Assembly: GCA_945830595.1 (NCBI GenBank)
Contig: CALZZH010000025.1
Span: forward strand, 1 to 19,343
DNA from: Avoscillospira sp945864925
GTDB lineage: Bacteria; Bacillota; Clostridia; Oscillospirales; Oscillospiraceae
Reading direction: 5' to 3'
DNA length: 19,343 nucleotides
A program made the position numbers and the translations under genes. Each line of letters opens with the position of its first letter. Position 1 is the stretch's first letter. This document shows positions 13,951 through 19,343 of the stretch, piece after piece. The notes under the pieces were generated by a model. The model was not told the origin of the DNA. It did not search any database and saw only the letters and a program-made list of their open reading frames with translations.

Positions 13951-15012
13951 TCACTTCCCGTTTTTCTTCTCCATGTGATCCCAGAACTGCTTGGCCAGCA
14001 GCGCGCCGATGGGGAAGAGAATCATCCCCAGAACGCCCAGGAAGTGATATCCGGCGTAGAGGGCCAGCAGGGTCAGCAGGGGGTCCAGGCCCATCTGCTT
14101 GCCCAACATCCGCGGCTCCAGGGCGGTGCGGGTCAGGGCAGCTGCCCCGTAGAGGCACAGCAGGCCCACGCCCAGAAAGGTCTTGCCCCGGAGAAACTGC
14201 ATCAGTCCCCAGGGGATGAGTACGGTGCCGGAGCCAAACACCGGCAGGGCGTCGATGAGGGCGATGGCCAGACCAAAGAGCAGGGGATAGTCCACCTGGA
14301 GAACCAGCAGGCCGGCAGTCAGCAGCAGAAAGGTGACGGTCATGAGCTTCAGCTGGGCCTGGAGCCAGGAGCCCAGGGTATCCTTCAGCTTCCGGACCAC
14401 AGCCTCCACCCGCCGCTGCCAGGTCGGCGGGGCCTTTTTTTGCCACAAGGTCTGCAGCCGGGGCAGCTCCGAAGCCAGCATAAAGCTGGAGAGCACCGCC
14501 GTCAGCAGAAACAGGGCGATGTCCGGCAGCTTCATGAGCGCGGCCGAGGCAAAGGAGAACAGCCAGTTATAGAGCTTGCCGCCCAGGCCCGCGCCGCTGC
14601 GGAAGAAATCGGATACGCCCTGCTCCAGCGCCTTGCCGATCCCGTCGGGAAAACGGTCCGCCAGAGCCAGCAGCCGCGCCTCCAGCCGTTGGACAGGCCC
14701 GCTGAGGGATTGGGCCAGCGCCGGCAGAGATTGGAGAAATCCCTGGGCTTCCCGGCATAAAATCCGGCACAGCAGCCACAGCCCCAGGATAAGAACCGTA
14801 TAAATGGCCGTGATGCACAGGCCGGCTGCGGCCCATCGGGGCAGACGGAGCCGCCGCTGCAGGCCCTGGATGACCGGATCGGCAGCCCGTGCCATCAGAA
14901 ATCCCAGGACAAAGGGCAGCAGCACCGGCCCCAGCAGCCATAAAAAGAGCCAGGCCCCCAAAATGGCGCCGGTCATGATCAGTACGGTTTGCCACAACCT
15001 GTGTTTGCCCAT
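13951..15012 (-). CDS. ytvI: YtvI-like AI-2E transporter-family membrane protein
   Basis: This 353-residue polytopic membrane protein starts MGKHRLWQTVLIMTGAILGA at ATG 15012, preceded by GAAGGGA; upstream in-frame ATGs would run into the divergent gene. About seven or eight hydrophobic segments are visible. The C-terminal half has IDALPVFGSGTVLIPWGL, ALEPRMLGKQMGLDPLLTLLAL and YHFLGVLGMILFPIGALLAKQF, close to the sporulation integral membrane protein YtvI. The AI-2E (PF01594-type) family includes exporters of small molecules or ions, but the substrate of YtvI is unknown. Its presence points to a spore-forming ancestry. Family assignment is firm; the exact YtvI orthology is likely. Confidence 0.85.
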   Translation of the reverse strand: MGKHRLWQTVLIMTGAILGAWLFLWLLGPVLLPFVLGFLMARAADPVIQGLQRRLRLPRWAAAGLCITAIYTVLILGLWLLCRILCREAQGFLQSLPALAQSLSGPVQRLEARLLALADRFPDGIGKALEQGVSDFFRSGAGLGGKLYNWLFSFASAALMKLPDIALFLLTAVLSSFMLASELPRLQTLWQKKAPPTWQRRVEAVVRKLKDTLGSWLQAQLKLMTVTFLLLTAGLLVLQVDYPLLFGLAIALIDALPVFGSGTVLIPWGLMQFLRGKTFLGVGLLCLYGAAALTRTALEPRMLGKQMGLDPLLTLLALYAGYHFLGVLGMILFPIGALLAKQFWDHMEKKNGK

Positions 15013-15050
15013 GGTTTTCCCTTCTTCCGGTGTTTTTTTCGCTGTCTGGC

Positions 15051-15079
15051 TTGCATTCTGCGGGGAAATATTGTATAGT
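15051..15079 (+). promoter_or_regulatory. Promoter of the ACT protein-hom-lysC operon
   Basis: TTGCAT (15051-15056), 17-base spacer, TATAGT (15074-15079), 64 bases before the TTG start of the ACT gene. It lies in the 130-base divergent gap with ytvI. No T-box or lysine riboswitch is visible in this short leader. Confidence 0.78.
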
Positions 15080-15142
15080 ATATCGCAATACGAATACATT
15101 TGATTTTCTGTGAAAGACAACAGACGCTTTGGAGGGATTGTT

Positions 15143-15583
15143 TTGGAGAAAACGCCCAAATTCTTCATTGTGGAGGCGGCTGCCCTGCCGGAGATTTTTC
15201 TGAAGGTGGCTGAAGCGAAGCGGATGCTGGAAACCGGCGAGACGGATAAGGTCAACGAGGCCACCAAGGCAGTGGGCATCAGCCGCAGCGCCTTCTATAA
15301 ATACCGGGATTCCATTGCGCCCTTCCAAAACCTCATGGCGGGCCGGATCATCACTTTTCAGCTGATGCTGAAGAACAAATCCGGCGTGCTGTCGGCGCTC
15401 CTGTCGATTTTCGCGGCCAGCGGCGCCAATATTTTAACCATCAACCAGGCCATTCCCACAGGCGGTCGGGCGATGGTGACGGTTTCCGCCGAGACTGGAG
15501 AAGTGCAGTGCTCCCTGGAGGAGCTGCTGCGGCGGATCGAGAATACCGACGGCGTGGTCAAAGCGGAGATGGTGGCAGGATAG
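15143..15583 (+). CDS. UPF0735/PheB-type ACT domain protein
   Basis: This 146-residue protein matches the Bacillus PheB (UPF0735) family in length and layout. The start is TTG 15143, 6 bases after GGAGGG, giving (M)EKTPKFFIVEAAALPEIFLK. A helix-turn-helix-like stretch NEATKAVGISRSAFYKYRDS (38-57) is the family hallmark. A C-terminal ACT domain (about 70-146; KNKSGVLSALLSIFAASGANILTINQAIP) probably binds an amino acid. Members are sometimes labelled chorismate mutase, for which I see no support. Its place at the head of a hom-lysC operon suggests a regulatory role in aspartate-family amino acid synthesis; that is inference. The start codon is non-ATG. Confidence 0.88.
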   Translation: MEKTPKFFIVEAAALPEIFLKVAEAKRMLETGETDKVNEATKAVGISRSAFYKYRDSIAPFQNLMAGRIITFQLMLKNKSGVLSALLSIFAASGANILTINQAIPTGGRAMVTVSAETGEVQCSLEELLRRIENTDGVVKAEMVAG

Positions 15584-15634
15584 CCTCTGTTTTCCATTGA
15601 TAACTATATCCGAAAACCATGGAGGCGATACATC

Positions 15635-17011
15635 ATGCAGCCATTTCAGTATTGGCTGAAAACAGAAATTTGTTTTGGCGCCGGCAGTGAATCCAAGACT
15701 GCGGCCCTGGTGCGCAAGCACGGCGGCCGCCGGATTTTGGTGGTCTACGGCGGCGGCAGCTGCGTCCGCAGCGGCCTGCTGGGCCGGATTTGCGAACAGC
15801 TGCAGGCAGAGAATTTGACTTATGAGACCTTCGGCGGCGTGCAGCCCAATCCCAGACTTGCCCATGCGGAGCTGGGCGTGCAGAAAGCCCTGGCCATGGA
15901 CGCCGACCTGATTTTGGCGGTGGGCGGCGGCAGCGTCATCGACACGGCCAAGGCCATTGCCCATGGCAAGGCCAACCCGGGGACGCCCCTGTGGTCCTTC
16001 TGGAGCGGAGCGCAGCCGGTGACGCGGAGCCTGCCGGTTGGCGTGGTGCTGACAATCCCGGCGGCGGGCAGCGAAACCAGCGATTCCGCTGTGTTGACCA
16101 ATGAGGCGCTGCAGAGCAAACGCGGCCTGTCCACGGACTTCAACCGTCCGGCTTTCGCTGTGCTGGATCCCTGTCTGGCGGCCACCCTGCCGCCCTATCA
16201 GGCTGCCTGCGGCGTGACGGACATTCTCATGCACACGTTGGACCGGTATTTTAATCCGGTACCGGGAAATGAGACTTCAGACGCCCTGGCGGAGGCACTG
16301 CTGCGGGTGGTACTGGCCAATGGCAAAAAGGTGGTTGCCGATCCGGCTGACTGCCATGCCATGAGCGAAATTATGTGGTGCGGCAGTCTGTCCCACAACG
16401 GCCTCACAGGCCTGGGAGGCAGGAAGGACTTCGCCGTCCACCAGCTGGGTCACGCCCTCAGTGCCAAATATGATGTGGCCCACGGGGCCAGCCTGTCTGC
16501 CGTCTGGCGGGCCTGGGCGCAGTTTGTGGCGGACCAGGATGGTTATGCCCGTTTCGCCCGCTTTGCCCGGAATGTCTGGGGCATTCAGGAAGAGGACGAC
16601 GAGGTGGCGGCGCAGGCGGCCATTGCGCGTCAGGTGCAGTACTTCCGGGAACTGGGCGTGCCTGTCAGCCTGCCGGAGCTGGGCTTCGGCGTGCTGGACG
16701 ATGGGGCCCTGGACCATCTGACGGAACTGTGCAGCTATGGAAATACAAGAACCATCGGCAGCTTCCGCGTTCTGACTGCGGATGATATGCGGACGATTTA
16801 CGCCGCTGCCAATGGGGCAGATTGTGGGAGGAAGAAACATGTTATATGCAGCGATTCTCGGCTTCGGCACCGTCGGCAGCGGCGTGGCGGAGGTTCTGAC
16901 GGACAACCAGGCACTGTTGACCCAAAAGCTGGGTCAGGAGCTCCGGTTAAAGTATATTCTGGATACCCGGGAATTTCCCGGCAATCCTTTCGAGGACCGG
17001 ATTATTCATGA
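15635..17011 (+). CDS. Iron-containing alcohol dehydrogenase (YqhD/BDH type) with readthrough tail into hom
   Basis: This NAD(P)H-dependent dehydrogenase would reduce aldehydes to alcohols. It starts MQPFQYWLKTEICFGAGS, with GGAGG 9 bases upstream. The dinucleotide-binding region has YGGGS (38-42) and AVGGGSVIDTAKAIA (95-109). Metal ligands align as Asp196, His200 (GVTDILMH), His269 and His283 (HQLGH...VAHG), with YqhD-like spacing. The enzyme core is complete at about residue 394 (MRTIYAAANG), the usual family end. Yet the frame stays open for 64 more residues to 17011, overlapping hom by 173 bases in another frame. That Arg/Ser/Gly-rich tail resembles no domain. Stop-codon loss or a sequencing indel are both possible. 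It sits unexpectedly among aspartate-pathway genes. Confidence 0.9.
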   Translation: MQPFQYWLKTEICFGAGSESKTAALVRKHGGRRILVVYGGGSCVRSGLLGRICEQLQAENLTYETFGGVQPNPRLAHAELGVQKALAMDADLILAVGGGSVIDTAKAIAHGKANPGTPLWSFWSGAQPVTRSLPVGVVLTIPAAGSETSDSAVLTNEALQSKRGLSTDFNRPAFAVLDPCLAATLPPYQAACGVTDILMHTLDRYFNPVPGNETSDALAEALLRVVLANGKKVVADPADCHAMSEIMWCGSLSHNGLTGLGGRKDFAVHQLGHALSAKYDVAHGASLSAVWRAWAQFVADQDGYARFARFARNVWGIQEEDDEVAAQAAIARQVQYFRELGVPVSLPELGFGVLDDGALDHLTELCSYGNTRTIGSFRVLTADDMRTIYAAANGADCGRKKHVICSDSRLRHRRQRRGGGSDGQPGTVDPKAGSGAPVKVYSGYPGISRQSFRGPDYS

Positions 17012-18026
17012 TTTTGCCGTCATTGAGCAGGACCCCCAGGTGCAGCTGGTGGCGGAATGCATCGGCGGCGCGACCATCGCCTATGAGTTCGTCAAGCGGT
17101 GCCTGCAGGCTGGCAAGCATGTGGCTACCTCCAACAAGGAGCTGGTGGCCACCAAGGGCCACGAGCTGCTGGAGATTGCCAAGGCCCACAATGTAAATTT
17201 CTTCTTTGAAGCCTCCGTGGGCGGCGGTATTCCGGTTCTGCGGCCCCTGTATTTTGACCTGGCGGGCAATCAGATTTCCCAGGTGGCCGGCATTGTCAAC
17301 GGCACGACCAATTACATTCTGTCCAAAATGCTGGACGAGGACGCCGCTTTTGCCGATGTGCTGAAGGATGCCCAGGCCAAGGGCTATGCCGAGGCCAATC
17401 CCGCAGCCGATGTGGGGGGCCTGGATGCCTGCCGCAAGGTGTGCATCCTGTCAGCGCTGGCTTTTGGTTTCCATGTCTATCCTGACATGGTCTCCACTGA
17501 GGGCATCACCGGAATTACAGAGGCCGATGTGGCCGTGGCGGCTGCCGGAAACATGAAGCTGAAGCTCCTGGGCCGTACGCTGCGGACGGACGACGGCCGG
17601 ATCTGCGCCTTTGTGGCGCCCCATTTTGTCCCGCAGGACAGCCAGCTGGCCCATGTGGACGGCGTGTTCAACGCTTTGCTGATTCGCGGCAACGCCATCG
17701 GAGAGGCCATGTTCTATGGCCCCGGCGCCGGCAAGCTGCCCACGGCCAGCGCCGTGGTGGGGGATCTGGCTGACGCGGCCTGGCACCTGGAGACGCGCCG
17801 TCCCCTGGACTGGGACGATGCCCGGCCTGACGCCATGCTGGACGCCGCAGACCTGCCCCTGCCCTACATCATCCGGACCAATGCGTCCCTGACCCAGGTG
17901 GAGTCCGCCCTGGGTGCCGCCCGCCCGCTGGGCGAGGACGGCTATCTGCTGGATGGCGTCCACACCCGGAGAGCCATTGAAGCTGCCGGGTTGGAGCTGT
18001 TGGCAGTAAGACCTGTGTTCAATTGA
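16839..18026 (+). CDS. hom: Homoserine dehydrogenase
   Basis: This 395-residue enzyme reduces aspartate semialdehyde to homoserine, leading to threonine and methionine. From ATG 16839 (GGGAGGA upstream) it reads MLYAAILGFGTVGSGVAEVL, with the NAD(P)-binding loop at 8-15. Other hallmarks are TSNKELVATKG (97-107, Lys100), EASVGGGIPV (124-133), GIVNGTTNYIL (151-161), and GYAEANPAADVGGLDACRK (182-200) with Asp196 and Lys200. It is somewhat shorter than the usual 420-430 residues; the C-terminal regulatory ACT region appears reduced or divergent, so feedback control may differ. Its start lies inside the alcohol dehydrogenase frame, and lysC follows after 21 bases. Confidence 0.95.
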   Translation: MLYAAILGFGTVGSGVAEVLTDNQALLTQKLGQELRLKYILDTREFPGNPFEDRIIHDFAVIEQDPQVQLVAECIGGATIAYEFVKRCLQAGKHVATSNKELVATKGHELLEIAKAHNVNFFFEASVGGGIPVLRPLYFDLAGNQISQVAGIVNGTTNYILSKMLDEDAAFADVLKDAQAKGYAEANPAADVGGLDACRKVCILSALAFGFHVYPDMVSTEGITGITEADVAVAAAGNMKLKLLGRTLRTDDGRICAFVAPHFVPQDSQLAHVDGVFNALLIRGNAIGEAMFYGPGAGKLPTASAVVGDLADAAWHLETRRPLDWDDARPDAMLDAADLPLPYIIRTNASLTQVESALGAARPLGEDGYLLDGVHTRRAIEAAGLELLAVRPVFN

Positions 18027-18047
18027 TTCCCAAGGAGGAAAAACCAT

Positions 18048-19253
18048 ATGGCATTGATCGTACAAAAATTCGGCGGCAGCTCTGTGGCCAACGCCGAAAA
18101 AATCCAGAATGTCTGCAGAATCATCTCCCGGACCTATGACGCGGGCAACGATGTGGTGGTAGTACTGTCCGCCCAGGGCGACACCACCGACGACCTGATC
18201 GAAAAGGCACAGGAGATCAACCCTGCCGCTTCCAAACGGGAGATGGATGTCCTGCTGTCCACCGGCGAGCAGATCTCCATTGCCCTGGCCGCCATGTGCC
18301 TGGAAAAGATGGGGTATCCGGCCGTCAGCCTCACCGGCTGGCAGGTTGGCATGCAGACCAGTTCAGATTATTCCGCAGCCCGCATCCGCAAGGTGGAGGG
18401 CAGCCGCATCCGCAAGGAGCTGGATAAGCGCCGGATCGTTCTGGTGGCCGGTTTCCAGGGCATCAACCGGTACGGCGACATCACCACCCTGGGCCGCGGC
18501 GGCTCTGACACCACGGCAGTGGCTCTGGCGGTGGCTTTGAAGGCCGACCTGTGCCAGATCTACACCGATGTGGACGGCGTCTACACGGCGGATCCCAGAA
18601 TTGTCCCCAACGCCCGCAAGCTGGACGAGATTACCTACGACGAGATGCTGGAGCTGGCGTCTCTGGGCGCCCAGGTGCTCCACAACCGCTCTGTGGAGCT
18701 GGCCAAGCACTACGGCGTGGAGCTGGAAGTGCTCTCGAGTTTCTCCGGCAACCCCGGAACCATTGTCAAGGAGGTCGTAAAAATGGAAAAAACCTATATC
18801 AGCGGCGTGGCGCAGGATAAGAAGATTGCACGAATCGCCGTGGTGGGACTGGAAAATGTCCCCGGCGTGGCATATAAGCTGTTCAGCCTGCTGGCAAAGA
18901 ACAAGGTCAACGTGGACATCATCCTGCAGTCCATCGGCCGCGGCGACACCAAGGATATCTCCTTCACCGTCAACGAGAAGGATGAGGAACTGTGCATGCA
19001 GGTCCTGCAGGAGAATCAGGAGGCCCTGCGGTTCCATGAGATCTATGCCTCCAACGACGTGGCGAAGATCTCCATTGTCGGCAGCGGCATGGTCAACAAC
19101 GCCGGCGTGGCTGCCTCCATGTTTGAGGCCCTGTATAAGAGCCGCATCAATATTCATATGATCTCCACCAGCGAGATTAAGATTTCCGTCCTCATTGATA
19201 AGGGCGACAGCGAAAAAGCTATGCGTGCCATTCACGACCAGTTCTTCGATTGA
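18048..19253 (+). CDS. lysC: Aspartokinase (LysC type, two ACT domains)
   Basis: This 401-residue kinase phosphorylates aspartate, the first step to lysine, threonine and methionine. AAGGAGG lies 9 bases before ATG 18048. The kinase domain (1-245) has KFGGSSVA (7-14), LSTGEQ, TTLGRGGSDTTAVALA and YTDVDGVYTADPR. Two ACT domains follow (about 260-401; ENVPGVAYKLFSLLAKNKVNVDIILQS and GSGMVNNAGVAASMFEAL), the site of lysine or threonine feedback in this family. Length matches the Bacillus LysC type, and an internal start probably makes a separate small subunit. It is the last gene of the ACT-ADH-hom-lysC cluster, but the contig ends shortly after, so further genes such as thrB or thrC could follow. 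Confidence 0.97.
   Translation: MALIVQKFGGSSVANAEKIQNVCRIISRTYDAGNDVVVVLSAQGDTTDDLIEKAQEINPAASKREMDVLLSTGEQISIALAAMCLEKMGYPAVSLTGWQVGMQTSSDYSAARIRKVEGSRIRKELDKRRIVLVAGFQGINRYGDITTLGRGGSDTTAVALAVALKADLCQIYTDVDGVYTADPRIVPNARKLDEITYDEMLELASLGAQVLHNRSVELAKHYGVELEVLSSFSGNPGTIVKEVVKMEKTYISGVAQDKKIARIAVVGLENVPGVAYKLFSLLAKNKVNVDIILQSIGRGDTKDISFTVNEKDEELCMQVLQENQEALRFHEIYASNDVAKISIVGSGMVNNAGVAASMFEALYKSRINIHMISTSEIKISVLIDKGDSEKAMRAIHDQFFD
18783..19253 (+). CDS. lysC: Internal in-frame start: predicted aspartokinase beta subunit
   Basis: Inside lysC, AAGGAGG (18768-18774) stands 8 bases before an in-frame ATG at 18783 (Met246). Initiation there gives a 156-residue protein, MEKTYISGVAQDKKIARIAV onward, made only of the two ACT domains. 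Bacillus subtilis aspartokinase II is known to make alpha and beta subunits in this way from one gene, with the internal start at about the same place. The site here is as good as those before normal genes, so an alpha2beta2 enzyme is likely. Confidence 0.8.
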   Translation: MEKTYISGVAQDKKIARIAVVGLENVPGVAYKLFSLLAKNKVNVDIILQSIGRGDTKDISFTVNEKDEELCMQVLQENQEALRFHEIYASNDVAKISIVGSGMVNNAGVAASMFEALYKSRINIHMISTSEIKISVLIDKGDSEKAMRAIHDQFFD

Positions 19254-19281
19254 TTATCCCACACAGCAACAGCCGGCTGCG

Positions 19282-19304
19282 GTTCAAGCCACATCAGCTT
19301 GAAC
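19282..19304 (+). terminator. Hairpin after lysC, possible terminator (truncated)
   Basis: GTTCAAGC (19282-19289) and GCTTGAAC (19297-19304) form an 8-bp stem with loop CACATCA, 28 bases after the lysC stop. A U-run cannot be judged because adapter sequence begins at the next base. A fold-back artefact at the contig end is the alternative. Confidence 0.4.
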
Positions 19305-19343
19305 CTGTCTCTTATACACATCTCCGAGCCCACGAGACGTAGA
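19305..19343 (+). other. Illumina Nextera adapter sequence (assembly artefact)
   Basis: CTGTCTCTTATACACATCT (19305-19323) is the 19-base Tn5 mosaic end, followed by CCGAGCCCACGAGAC (19324-19338), the Nextera read-2 adapter. The last five bases GTAGA would be the start of an index. This is library sequence, not genome. Confidence 0.98.

Noticed and set aside
19282..19323. Transposon end at the right edge (inverted repeat plus Tn5 mosaic end)
   Set aside because: The mosaic end is followed by the exact sequencing adapter, so it is library DNA and not a resident transposon.

Overview
The window looks like a chromosomal contig end from a GC-rich, Gram-positive Clostridia-type bacterium (Bacillota), most likely an Oscillospiraceae-like gut lineage. 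The reasons are strong AGGAGG ribosome-binding sites, a T-box riboswitch before hisS-aspS, a YtvI-type sporulation membrane protein, a UPF0735/PheB-type ACT protein, and a LysC with an internal in-frame start as in Bacillus. The assignment is an inference from gene content; no marker gene was compared.

Left part (1-7412, all minus strand). Read in the direction of transcription, it holds an orphan OmpR-type response regulator, a MinD-like ATPase, and a methylglyoxal-synthase-like protein with altered active-site residues. A T-box leader follows that reads as tRNA-Asp specific, then hisS, aspS and a small MOSC-domain protein. A separate strong promoter drives rpsF-ssb-rpsR (rpsR is cut by the window edge). 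Two AATTGACAATTG-rich inverted-repeat elements sit in this operon, one between the T-box terminator and hisS, the other between hisS and aspS.

Middle (7413-13950). A solute-binding lipoprotein gene with no transporter partners is flanked by two nearly identical 201-bp direct repeats built from GTAG-tagged hairpins (REP-like). A third, inverted and more diverged copy lies at 13.7-13.9 kb. Between them are a uracil permease (uraA) with a leader peptide plus attenuator, a divergent MocR-type regulator, and an RluA/RluD-type pseudouridine synthase whose 3' end overlaps the MocR gene tail to tail.

Right part (13951-19253). A YtvI-like membrane protein is divergent from an apparent operon with a good promoter: ACT protein, iron-containing alcohol dehydrogenase, homoserine dehydrogenase and aspartokinase. 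The last two are enzymes of the aspartate-family amino acid pathway. The dehydrogenase reading frame lacks a stop at its family-typical end and runs 173 bases into hom in another frame.

The last 39 bases are not biological: they match the Illumina Nextera transposase adapter, so the window ends at an untrimmed contig end. I found no CRISPR array, tRNA, rRNA or transposase gene. The items most worth following up are the uraA leader, the tRNA-Asp-type T-box over hisS-aspS, the altered MgsA-like protein, the REP-like direct repeats around the lipoprotein gene, and the dehydrogenase/hom overlap.
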